Shown in pieces: positions 6,929-13,352 of a stretch of 16,040 bases of DNA. This DNA comes from JBEKYD01 sp049509915 (GTDB taxonomy: Bacteria; Acidobacteriota; Terriglobia; Bryobacterales; Bryobacteraceae): positions 1-16,040 of the forward strand of contig JBEKZL010000254.1 of NCBI GenBank assembly GCA_049509915.1, read 5' to 3'. The position numbers and the translations under genes were made by a program. Under the pieces are notes generated by a model, which worked only from the letters and a program-made list of their open reading frames with translations, did not search any database and was not told the origin of the DNA. The first letter of the stretch is position 1. Each line of letters begins with the position of its first letter.

Positions 6929-6929
6929 G

Positions 6930-6943
6930 GGTTCTGGAGAACC
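6930..6943. terminator. Short hairpin between convergent genes
   Basis: GGTTCT-GG-AGAACC is a perfect 6-bp inverted repeat filling the gap between the zinc-ribbon stop (6928) and the DedA stop (6945). It could end transcription from both sides. The stem is short and no T-run follows, so this is tentative. Confidence 0.3.
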
Positions 6944-6944
6944 T

Positions 6945-7544
6945 TCACCGCACCCGCGGCTGGCGCAGACGCGACAGCAGCCAATATCCGAAAATGAGAG
7001 CCGCGATCAGTGTCACTGCCGCCCAGCTCAGATCTCCCAGCACCGCCGATAAGGCCATCACGCGATCGCTGAAATATCGTCCCAGCGAGATATAGACGGC
7101 AGCTCCGGTGATTTCACCGAGAGCGTCCCAGAACACGAATCGGTGCCACGGGTAGCCGGCAGTGCCGCTGGCTACATTGATCCAGGGGCCCAGCGGAGTG
7201 AGCAGCCAGCGTGTAACAAAAATGCCGGGACCGCCCCAGGCTTGTGCTTTGGCTTCCATAGTGCGCACGCGCGCGCTGCCTCCGAATCGCCGGCTGAGCT
7301 TTTCGACGGCCTCGGCCCCGCCCCATCGGCCGATGGCGTAGCCGGCCTGATCGCCGAGAATGGAACCGGCGGCGGCCGCGCCGATCGCCCACCACAAGTT
7401 CATGGCGTTTTGGGAGATCATCGAACCGGCCAGGATCAGAAGCAGCGTGATGGGCAGCGGCACTCCTACGGCGGCGATGGCCACGATTCCGAAAAGGGCC
7501 GGGGCGCCGTACAGGGAAACCAATGCGAGGAGCTGATCGTTCAT
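6945..7544 (-). CDS. DedA-family (SNARE-associated/VTT domain) membrane protein
   Basis: This 199-residue integral membrane protein is of the DedA/VTT family. Members act in lipid-carrier recycling and membrane homeostasis; the substrate of this copy cannot be read from sequence. Seen are an N-terminal hydrophobic hairpin with GVPLPITLLLILAGSM, the family motif GSILGDQAGYAIGRWGG, and the re-entrant segment FVTRWLLTPLGPWINVASG followed by AGYPWHRFVFWDALGE. C-terminal helices close the chain, which ends in a basic tail RLRQPRVR. The usual RFxPxxR motif appears here as RWLLTPLGPW. The length is normal. The ATG at 7544 lies five bases after the upstream partner's stop, so the two minus-strand genes form an operon. 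Confidence 0.88.
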   Translation of the reverse strand: MNDQLLALVSLYGAPALFGIVAIAAVGVPLPITLLLILAGSMISQNAMNLWWAIGAAAAGSILGDQAGYAIGRWGGAEAVEKLSRRFGGSARVRTMEAKAQAWGGPGIFVTRWLLTPLGPWINVASGTAGYPWHRFVFWDALGEITGAAVYISLGRYFSDRVMALSAVLGDLSWAAVTLIAALIFGYWLLSRLRQPRVR

Positions 7545-7549
7545 CGCGG

Positions 7550-7885
7550 TTAGCTGCCGGATGGATGCGCGGCGGCGTCGAGGGCGCGTTGCAGTTGGGC
7601 GATCACTTCGGGAACGGGACGGTTCAGGTCGTGAGCGAGATGGCGCACGGATCGCCGGTCATGCGGTTGGCGCGGTGCGACCCCAATCGCCTGAAACAGC
7701 ACCGCGGCGGGGACATGGTGGGTATGGGCGATAAATGGAACCGACATCCAGGCGCGGATGGGCTCGTTGGCCGCGTGCAGGTACCGTGCGTGACGGCCGG
7801 CCCGATAGGCGAAGACGAACGTGCCCGCCATGGCCAGCACGAAAGCCAGCCCGACAATCAGCGTGCGCCGCCAGTTTTCCCGCAC
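7550..7885 (-). CDS. Small membrane-anchored hypothetical protein, DedA operon partner
   Basis: This 111-residue protein has a basic N-terminus, RENWRR, and one hydrophobic helix at about residues 8-26. A soluble part follows, with IRAWMSVPFIAHTHHVPAAV and LNRPVPEVIAQLQRAL, which reads as helical, with a His-rich turn (HTHH). I do not assign a family. The pattern of short helices resembles compact helix-turn-helix-like modules, but this is impression only. The start codon is GTG at 7885, without a clear ribosome site and with AT-rich sequence just upstream. It could be a leaderless message. It precedes the DedA gene by five bases, so a role with that membrane protein is inferred. Confidence 0.65.
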   Translation of the reverse strand: MRENWRRTLIVGLAFVLAMAGTFVFAYRAGRHARYLHAANEPIRAWMSVPFIAHTHHVPAAVLFQAIGVAPRQPHDRRSVRHLAHDLNRPVPEVIAQLQRALDAAAHPSGS

Positions 7886-7929
7886 AATTTAATTATTGGC
7901 ACTATTTGCTGCCGCATAGGCATAACCGG

Positions 7930-7979
7930 CGATCGAAAAACGATCGTTTCTCCCGTTTCTCCCCGTTTGTCCCCGATCG
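7930..7979. repeat. Intergenic cluster of CGATCG palindromes and a 3-copy tandem repeat
   Basis: CGATCG occurs at 7930, 7941 and 7974. The first two flank AAAAA and could form a hairpin; AAACGATCGTTT (7938-7949) is itself a 12-bp palindrome. Between the second and third sites lie three near-identical units, CGTTTCTCC, CGTTTCTCCC and CGTTTGTCCC (7945-7973). This sits in the divergent gap between the minus-strand pair and the small basic protein gene. Function unknown; a regulatory site is possible. Confidence 0.6.
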
Positions 7980-8029
7980 CTGGCTCGGCTCGATAGCCAC
8001 GGTCGTGGTACAGTCATTTCGGAGAAAGT

Positions 8030-8281
8030 ATGGCGGACGAACAGAAACCCAAGAAAGAACGCAGCAAGCCGGCCGAACCGGGAACCAAAGACAGCGCCGC
8101 GCGCCCCGCTAAGAAAGCCAAAGCTGCCGTTGCGGCCCCGGCAGCGCCTCCGGCGGAAGTCGCGGACCCCGTCGCTAAGCCGCACACCATTTCGACGAAA
8201 GTGCCGAAGCTCGAGAAAAAGAACAAGTCCCGCTTGCCGCGCCGGCAGAAGAAAGCCCGCCAGAAACTTGGCGCTACCTAG
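8030..8281 (+). CDS. Small Lys/Ala/Pro-rich basic protein
   Basis: This 83-residue, strongly basic, low-complexity protein is unlikely to fold stably on its own. The N-terminal part is rich in Lys, Ala and Pro (KPKKERSKPAEPG, AKKAKAAVAAPAAPP). The C-terminus carries the denser basic motif KVPKLEKKNKSRLPRRQKKA. Histone H1-like nucleoid proteins and ribosome-associated tails look like this, but no family is assigned. The start is well supported: GGAG at 8021-8024 lies five bases before the ATG at 8030. The gap upstream contains the repeat cluster and a small CCACG-GT-CGTGG inverted repeat (7997-8008). Confidence 0.68.
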   Translation: MADEQKPKKERSKPAEPGTKDSAARPAKKAKAAVAAPAAPPAEVADPVAKPHTISTKVPKLEKKNKSRLPRRQKKARQKLGAT

Positions 8282-8379
8282 ACGCTTGCCTTTCGCAATC
8301 ACGGCCGGGCATCAAGTCCGAGCCGCGACGGTTATGGGAACAGTCGCCGGACCGGGGATCGTAATTCCGAAAGGCGATC

Positions 8380-8586
8380 CTAAGCCGCCGAGCCTTTCTG
8401 GAAAACGAACAGGAATACGGCCAGGCTGAAGCTTGCCAGCAGATGAACTCCCGACGTCAGCACGGCAATCGCGGCAACCGCGCCGCTCATAAAGGCCGAT
8501 AGGTCCCGGATAAAACCCGCTGCCAACAGAACCGTCAGCAGAGTCATCCCAATGAATGCGAACAGCGCCGCGTTCTTGAGTCTCAT
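8380..8586 (-). CDS. Small two-helix membrane protein
   Basis: This 68-residue hydrophobic protein has likely membrane helices at about residues 6-25 and 32-62; the second stretch is long and may be one helix plus a short re-entrant part. The N-terminus, RLKN, is basic. No family is recognised. The ATG at 8586 has no clear ribosome site. On the minus strand TATACT ends six bases upstream of the ATG, which could give a nearly leaderless message. Convergent with the basic protein gene, with 98 bases between them in which no clear terminator is seen. The coding call rests on the coherent hydrophobic pattern, so it is moderate. Confidence 0.55.
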   Translation of the reverse strand: MRLKNAALFAFIGMTLLTVLLAAGFIRDLSAFMSGAVAAIAVLTSGVHLLASFSLAVFLFVFQKGSAA

Positions 8587-8641
8587 TCTTGAAGTATACG
8601 TCTACCCGGATGGCCGGCTATTCTTGCCTGGCAGGTGGAAT

Positions 8642-8671
8642 TTGGGCAATCCAACCGATGGATGCTATAGG
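8642..8671 (+). promoter_or_regulatory. Possible promoter for the DoxX-family gene
   Basis: TTGGGC (8642-8647), 18 bases, then TATAGG (8666-8671). Predicted transcription start is near 8678, just before the ribosome site AGAGGAG (8681-8687). Weak match at both boxes. Confidence 0.33.
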
Positions 8672-8694
8672 ATAGGCAGGAGAGGAGCGGAAGC

Positions 8695-9090
8695 ATGCGG
8701 CACGACGACTGGACCGGATATGTGCGCTCAGTGCTGCGCATCGTCGCCGGGCTCACTTTTTCCTTACACGGCTTTCAGAAGCTATTCGGAATGTTCGGAG
8801 GCATGGGCGGCCACGGAGCCGCGGCACATATGTGGTCCCAGCTCTGGGTGGCGGGCGTGCTGGAAGCTGTAGGCGGCGTCCTGCTCATTCTCGGTCTGTT
8901 CACCCGGCCGGTGGCGTTTCTGCTTTGCGGCGAAATGGCCGTCGCCTACTTTGGCACGCACTTTCCCCGCGGCTTCGCGCCGATTCAAAACGGCGGCGAA
9001 CTGGCGGTTCTGTACTGTTTCGTTTTCTTGTATCTGGCCGCCGCCGGCGGCGGTCCCATCGGCTTCGATCGGGCCGCGCGGCGCAAGTGA
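8695..9090 (+). CDS. DoxX-family membrane protein
   Basis: This 131-residue membrane protein is of the DoxX family, four-helix inner-membrane proteins linked to redox or thiol stress systems; the exact role is usually unknown. Helices run at about residues 10-30, 47-68, 72-85 and 99-117. Family traits visible are RIVAGLTFSLHGFQKLFGMFGG after helix one, VAGVLEAVGGVLLILGLFTRPVA, and AYFGTHFPRGFAPIQNGGELAVLYC. The last segment matches the typical P-x-x-N-G-G-E-x-A-x-L-Y motif. Length is normal. The ATG at 8695 has AGAGGAG (8681-8687) upstream. It seems to be a single-gene unit, followed by a 274-base gap. Confidence 0.88.
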   Translation: MRHDDWTGYVRSVLRIVAGLTFSLHGFQKLFGMFGGMGGHGAAAHMWSQLWVAGVLEAVGGVLLILGLFTRPVAFLLCGEMAVAYFGTHFPRGFAPIQNGGELAVLYCFVFLYLAAAGGGPIGFDRAARRK

Positions 9091-9364
9091 TCGCCCGGCA
9101 TCCGTGCCTGCCGTGCCGAGAGGTCCTCCGGGCGCGACCAAACGCCGGCGACAGATTGCGTGCCGCGGTGGCGTCGGGCTAGCGCACCCAGGTTAGGCCC
9201 GATGCCGTTCTTAGGACCCGGTTTCGCAATTACGGTCACACATCCTGCAACCGCTCTCTCGAAGACGCTCTCCAGGTTGCTGATTTCGCACCGTCCGCCC
9301 ACGCCGCGATTGCCTATTATTAAACAAGGCCTTAAATTCTCAAATAACTGGTGTCGGCGCCGAC
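9091..9364. other. Intergenic region with inverted repeat and AT-rich promoter patch
   Basis: No convincing reading frame was found here. The 5' part has an inverted repeat CGCCCGG (9092-9098) and CCGGGCG (9128-9134), 29 bases apart, which may form a long stem-loop after the DoxX gene. It lacks a T-run. The 3' part turns AT-rich (9310-9350) and holds the presumed promoter of the next gene. Confidence 0.4.
9310..9337 (+). promoter_or_regulatory. Possible promoter for the carboxypeptidase-regulatory-like gene pair
   Basis: TTGCCT (9310-9315), 16 bases, then TTAAAT (9332-9337), within an AT-rich patch. Transcription would start near 9344, about 20 bases before the ATG at 9365. TATTAT at 9315-9320 is an alternative -10. 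Confidence 0.35.
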
Positions 9365-9365
9365 A
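9352..9365. promoter_or_regulatory. 14-bp perfect palindrome at the translation start
   Basis: TGTCGGCGCCGACA is a perfect palindrome whose last base is the A of the ATG at 9365. It takes the place where a Shine-Dalgarno site would be. It could be an operator or a hairpin affecting translation. Confidence 0.45.
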
Positions 9366-10906
9366 TGACGCACAATCTACTTCTGCTGGTCCCACTTGCG
9401 TTAGCCGCGCAAATTCAGACCGGCGACAATTCCATCGGAGGCGTGGTCCTCAACTCGCAAACCGGGGAGCCGGTCAAGAACTCCCTGGTTACGCTCGCTC
9501 GAATCCCCGCGCCGCAGGCCGAGGGCGCGAATCCGCGCGAGTTCCGCATGCCGCCGTCGAAGACCGCCTTCGCCGGTCCGGAGGGCGAGTTTTCGTTCGC
9601 CGGCCTGGCCGAGGGCCGATACATGCTAACGGCCCAGAAGCCGGGTTTCATTCCGGAGGTAACTCAGCAACCCACGGGTGTGATCGAACTAAAATTCTCT
9701 ATCGGGGACGTGCGCCTCAAGCTCTCGCCGCTGGGCGCGATTGAGGGAGAAGTCGTCGATCAGGATGGCGAGCCGGTGCGCGGCGTGAATGTGATTGCCC
9801 TGCAGGCCAGAATCGAGGATGGCATTCGTACACCCCGCTCCAATCGCACCGTCGTTACCGACGATCGGGGCAAATACCGGATGTGGAACTTCATGCCCGG
9901 CAAATACTACGTCAAGGCCGCCGGCCGTGCCGGCGGGACGCACACCTATGTCGGTGAAAGTGCGGTCATCGCCGACGCCTGGGAGGGCTTTGCACCGGTC
10001 TATGCCGGAGGCGGGCACAACCTGGATTCGGCCAACCCCATCGTAATTGGCCCCGGCGACCAGGCGCGCGCCGACATTCACATCACCCGTGCGCCCGCCT
10101 TCAAGATTCGCGGTGCGCTCGGCAACTACATCCCGCACCAATCAGTTACCTTCGAGCTGCTCCGCGGCGACGAGCAGGTGTCCTCCAGCCGCACCGTGGT
10201 GAACGGGACTACGGGGCGGTTCGAAATCGCCGATGTCACTCCCGGCACCTATTTGCTTCGGGCGACGCAGGAACAGAAAGCCCGCGGCGAAACCATGGTA
10301 ACCGTCACCGACAGAGACATCAATCAAATTGCATTGGCCTTGGCGCCCGCCGTGACGGTGAGGGTGATCCAGCATTCGCTGGGTGGGCCCCCTCAGACCG
10401 GCCCGGTGTTTCGCCTCGGGGATTCTGCCGGGCTGGTGTATTCCATGTGCACGGTTTGCCTGCAATCCTCCGATCGCAACGCGCGCGGGCTTTTCGGCAG
10501 GCGCAAAGCGGGGAACGACGAAAGCGCGATTGAAAATGTATTGCCGGGCGATTATCGCGTGGTGCTTCAGTGCATGGGAACTCTCAAATCGGGCGGCGGC
10601 CTGCTTTCCGGCAAGCTCGTGGTAAGTCCGCTGCCGCAAACGCCGGGAATTCTGCTGGTGCCCTTGTTCACCCCGTCGCCGGGGCCGGTGCTGCAACCCG
10701 CATTCCCTGCACCGGGTTCCCAGGAAGGAGCGCCATTCCAGTTCAACTTCCTCGCGCCCGGCGATTACGTTGCGTACGCCTTTTCTCAACGCGACGACCT
10801 GGAGTTTCGCAATCCCGCGTTCCTGCAATCGCTAAGCAACGGGACGCCGGTCCATATTGAGGAAAACGGACAACAGGAACTCACTCTTTCGAGCGTGGTC
10901 AAATGA
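9365..10906 (+). CDS. Secreted carboxypeptidase-regulatory-like domain protein (first of tandem pair)
   Basis: This 513-residue protein has a signal-like N-terminus, MTHNLLLLVPLALAAQ, and then repeated carboxypeptidase-regulatory-like beta-sandwich units. Examples begin at SIGGVVLNSQTGEPVKN (about residue 23), AIEGEVVDQDGEPVRGVNV (about 125) and FKIRGALGNYIPHQSVTFEL (about 243). Each ends in a G-x-Y strand such as EGRYMLTAQKPG, PGKYYVKAAG or PGTYLLRAT. The C-terminal module has PGDYVAYAFSQRDDLE. There is no TonB plug or barrel, no protease site and no anchor, so it is probably periplasmic or secreted and binds a ligand or partner. Such proteins are expanded in Solibacter-like acidobacteria. 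ATG 9365 has no ribosome site because a palindrome occupies that position. The end overlaps the next gene by ATGA. Confidence 0.85.
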   Translation: MTHNLLLLVPLALAAQIQTGDNSIGGVVLNSQTGEPVKNSLVTLARIPAPQAEGANPREFRMPPSKTAFAGPEGEFSFAGLAEGRYMLTAQKPGFIPEVTQQPTGVIELKFSIGDVRLKLSPLGAIEGEVVDQDGEPVRGVNVIALQARIEDGIRTPRSNRTVVTDDRGKYRMWNFMPGKYYVKAAGRAGGTHTYVGESAVIADAWEGFAPVYAGGGHNLDSANPIVIGPGDQARADIHITRAPAFKIRGALGNYIPHQSVTFELLRGDEQVSSSRTVVNGTTGRFEIADVTPGTYLLRATQEQKARGETMVTVTDRDINQIALALAPAVTVRVIQHSLGGPPQTGPVFRLGDSAGLVYSMCTVCLQSSDRNARGLFGRRKAGNDESAIENVLPGDYRVVLQCMGTLKSGGGLLSGKLVVSPLPQTPGILLVPLFTPSPGPVLQPAFPAPGSQEGAPFQFNFLAPGDYVAYAFSQRDDLEFRNPAFLQSLSNGTPVHIEENGQQELTLSSVVK

Positions 10907-12483
10907 AATCCGGCCTGCCTGTGATCCTTGCCGCGCTGGCTCTTGCCGCCGTGGCCCGCGCCTTTCCCATTGCCGGGGTGATCGTGGATGCTCAAAGCGG
11001 ATCTCCGCTGCGGCGCGCGCGCATCGTGTTGACGCCGGCAAAGTCCGGATCGACGCCGATGTCACTCGTCGTGGGAGACGCCGGGCGCTTCTCGTTCGAA
11101 GTGCCGGACGGCCGCTACTCACTCGCCGCGGAGTATCGCGGAGTACGGCAGATTTTTGGCTTGCAAGGTCCTGGTCTGGGCTTCGGCGTTTCCATTATTA
11201 CCGGCGCCGACCACGATACGGGGCATCTGACGTTTCGCTGGTTTGCTCCCGGGGCGATTACGGGCACCGTGGTCGATGATCGCGGCGAACCGGTGGAAGG
11301 CGCGCTGGTGCAGTTGATCCGCTCCATGGTCGCGGCGGGCCGCAAGCGCCTGGTGACGGCCGGCTGGTTCTGGACCGACGACCGCGGAGTTTACCGGTTT
11401 GGGCCGGTCACCGGCGGCACGTATTACCTGGCGGTCACCGGTGCGCCGTGGTACGTCGGGCAAGCCGCGTTGCCGCGCATGCCCGATCAGCCCTCCGAGC
11501 CCACCGCCGCCTACGCCCCCAATTACTATCCGGGAGCGAGCGATCTGGCCGGCGCATCGCCGGTAATTCTCGAAGCTGGCGGGGAAGTTCGCGCCGATTT
11601 CACTCTGCGGACGACCACGGGCGTGCGCGTGATCGTGAATTGTCCCAACGCGGAAGGCCGCAGCGGCATGCTGAGCCTCGTTGCCGATGGGGTGGAAGGA
11701 CCGGCGGGTTTCCAGCGCCAGCTGAACTTCTATGGGATGCGGCAGACGATTCCGGCCGTTCCGCCGGGCCGCTACCAGGTCCACCTCGCGGGCGGCGGCG
11801 AGAATCCGTTCTCGGCGCGAAAGACCATCGACGTGGCATCTACCGACGTGACGGTGGAGTTGGCGTTGCAACCGCCGCCGTCGGTGAGCGGCCGAGTCGT
11901 TTTCGCCAACCCCGCCGCCCGTCCGAAGTCGACCGTGTATGTGCGGCTGATCGATGAAGTCGACGGCCCCCTCCGCGCGCGTGCCGTGGAAACAGATGGT
12001 AGCTTCGTTTTCGATAGCGTGGCCGCCTCGAAATTCCGCGCGCAGATCACGCACGCCGAGGGCTTCTCGATCGCGCGGATTTCGGCCGACGGCGCGACTC
12101 TGAAGAATGGCGTCCTCGACGTGGTGGATGGCGCCAAAGTCACCTTGAGTATCTTTGCCGACGATGACACCGGGCAGGTGAAAGGGTTCGTCATGAATGG
12201 CGACGACCCCGTGCCCGGCGTCCTGGCGGTGCTTGCGCCGCGGAAAGAATCCACCGATCCGGGCGACTATCGCGGCTATCAAACCGATAGCGATGGAAGC
12301 TTCTCCTGGGCGAATATCCCCACCGGAGACTATATGCTGTTCGCGGTGGCTCGGCTCGATCTCGAATACGCCAATGCCGCGGCGATTGGGCCGCATCTGG
12401 CAGGCGGCAAACCGATTCGAGTGGAGCGGCACGGAACCTACGACGAACGCGTTGCCGTGGCCGCGCCGGCGCCTCGGAACTGA
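10903..12483 (+). CDS. Secreted carboxypeptidase-regulatory-like domain protein (second of tandem pair)
   Basis: This 526-residue paralogue of the preceding gene starts in its stop codon (ATGA at 10903-10906), so the two are co-translated. A clean signal peptide, MKSGLPVILAALALAAVARA, is followed by beta-sandwich units. They start near PIAGVIVDAQSGSPLRRARI (about residue 22), AITGTVVDDRGEPVEGALV (about 119), SVSGRVVFANPAARPKS (about 327) and VKGFVMNGDDPVPG (about 426). Its C-terminal module, TGDYMLFAVARLDLEYAN then GGKPIRVERHG, matches the same module of the first protein (PGDY...DDLEFRN...GTPVHIEENG). This supports duplication. No catalytic motif or membrane anchor is seen. Function is unknown; an extracytoplasmic binding or scaffolding role is inferred. 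It is convergent with the metal-dependent repressor gene, 14 bases apart. Confidence 0.86.
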   Translation: MKSGLPVILAALALAAVARAFPIAGVIVDAQSGSPLRRARIVLTPAKSGSTPMSLVVGDAGRFSFEVPDGRYSLAAEYRGVRQIFGLQGPGLGFGVSIITGADHDTGHLTFRWFAPGAITGTVVDDRGEPVEGALVQLIRSMVAAGRKRLVTAGWFWTDDRGVYRFGPVTGGTYYLAVTGAPWYVGQAALPRMPDQPSEPTAAYAPNYYPGASDLAGASPVILEAGGEVRADFTLRTTTGVRVIVNCPNAEGRSGMLSLVADGVEGPAGFQRQLNFYGMRQTIPAVPPGRYQVHLAGGGENPFSARKTIDVASTDVTVELALQPPPSVSGRVVFANPAARPKSTVYVRLIDEVDGPLRARAVETDGSFVFDSVAASKFRAQITHAEGFSIARISADGATLKNGVLDVVDGAKVTLSIFADDDTGQVKGFVMNGDDPVPGVLAVLAPRKESTDPGDYRGYQTDSDGSFSWANIPTGDYMLFAVARLDLEYANAAAIGPHLAGGKPIRVERHGTYDERVAVAAPAPRN

Positions 12484-12497
12484 TCGCGCCGCTCGCC

Positions 12498-13205
12498 CTA
12501 CGGCCGCCGATCCGTTGCGGCAACCTGAATATAGCCGGCTAAATCGTTGCCGAGGCGAACGGGGCCGGAGCGAGCCTGGACGCGCACCGCGGATGCGCCG
12601 GGGTTCCTTTGCTCGACCGTCAACGCGACTCCCGGCATCAATCCCAGCCGTTCCAGTTCGCGGAGCGCGACGGCATTGCGGTCGGAAACGCTGCTGATGA
12701 CCGCCGGCGTATGAAGCGGCCACTCGGCCAGCGGTACTTCGGCGCGGTACAGACCGGCTTCGTGTTTGTGGGGAATGGCGTGCCCATGCGGATCGATTTC
12801 CGGATCGCCGAGGATGGCCGCAACCCGGTCTTCGAAACGCTCGGAGATGAAGTGTTCCAGGCGTTCGGCTTCGTCGTGGACTTCGTCCCACGAATACTTC
12901 AGAACGTCGTGCAGAAATAGCTCGATCAAGCGGTGATGGCGGACAAGCTCCCAAGCCCTTCGCTTGCCGTTCGGCGTGAGCCGGACGCCCCGATACCGTT
13001 CATACCGGACCAAGGCGGGATGCTGCGAGGCGAGCTTCTGGAGCATTCCCGTCACCGAAGGGGTGCGAACGCCCAGCCGATCGGCCAGGGCGTTAGTAGT
13101 CACCCGCGAATCCTCGGCTCCGCCAAGCTCTAGAATCGCTTTCAGGTAGTCGTCGACGGCTTCGGACGTTTCCAGGGCGAAAGAGTTAGTTGACACTAAA
13201 AACAT
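12498..13205 (-). CDS. DtxR-family metal-dependent transcriptional repressor, MntR-type
   Basis: This 235-residue three-domain repressor has a winged helix (about 14-80, with ALADRLGVRTPSVTGMLQKLA and YRGVRLTPNGKRRA) and a dimerisation and metal domain (about 85-155). It ends in a FeoA/SH3-like domain (about 175-230, LERLGLMPGVALTV). On the DtxR/MntR map the primary metal ligands are D19, H91, E114, E117 and H118. DtxR and IdeR have Met and Cys where D19 and E114 stand; Asp and Glu there are typical of Mn-sensing MntR, so Mn2+ is the inferred co-repressor. The position of MntR Glu11 is Lys (K22). The start is ATG 13205 or GTG 13196; neither has a clear ribosome site. It is divergent from the TonB receptor. 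TTAGK-N4-MCTAA repeats lie at both gene starts. Confidence 0.9.
   Translation of the reverse strand: MFLVSTNSFALETSEAVDDYLKAILELGGAEDSRVTTNALADRLGVRTPSVTGMLQKLASQHPALVRYERYRGVRLTPNGKRRAWELVRHHRLIELFLHDVLKYSWDEVHDEAERLEHFISERFEDRVAAILGDPEIDPHGHAIPHKHEAGLYRAEVPLAEWPLHTPAVISSVSDRNAVALRELERLGLMPGVALTVEQRNPGASAVRVQARSGPVRLGNDLAGYIQVAATDRRP
13186..13199. promoter_or_regulatory. Putative autoregulatory operator of the DtxR-family repressor
   Basis: TTAGT-TGAC-ACTAA is an inverted repeat with 5-bp arms and a 4-bp centre. It overlaps the first codons of the repressor gene and its alternative GTG start. It has the same layout as the repeat at 13339-13352 and resembles the TTAGG half-site known from the DtxR family, so self-repression is likely. 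Confidence 0.5.
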
Positions 13206-13309
13206 GATAACGGCCAGCGTGAATTCTGGCAAGCGGGCTGAAGCCGAACGTGAGCGGGCCGGATCGGTTAAAGAACGGATTGGCGCCATCGCGCCGGCAG
13301 CCCTGCCGC

Positions 13310-13339
13310 TTGCGTGACGGGATGGGATTGGTTTAATAT
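13310..13339 (+). promoter_or_regulatory. Probable promoter of the TonB-dependent receptor gene
   Basis: TTGCGT (13310-13315), 18 bases, then TAATAT (13334-13339). Predicted transcription start is at 13345-13347. The -10 box touches the palindrome at 13339-13352, so a bound repressor would block polymerase. Confidence 0.5.
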
Positions 13340-13352
13340 TAGGCATGCCTAA
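13339..13352. promoter_or_regulatory. Putative DtxR/MntR-type operator at the TonB receptor start
   Basis: TTAGG-CATG-CCTAA is a perfect 14-bp palindrome with TTAGG/CCTAA arms, like the half-sites of DtxR-family boxes. It covers the end of the predicted -10, the transcription start and the first ATG of the receptor gene. The regulator gene lies divergently 134 bases away. Confidence 0.65.

Noticed and set aside
7930..7979. CRISPR-like array
   Set aside because: Units are 9-10 bases without spacers and no cas genes are near.
8288..8380. GCCTTTCG/CGAAAGGC and GGATCG/CGATCC inverted repeats between convergent genes as a terminator
   Set aside because: The arms are 72 and 13 bases apart, with no T-run and overlapping pairings; not convincing.
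11119..12954. 611-codon minus-strand frame antisense to the second secreted protein
   Set aside because: Low-complexity Arg/Gly/Ala product with no motif; it runs against two well-supported genes.
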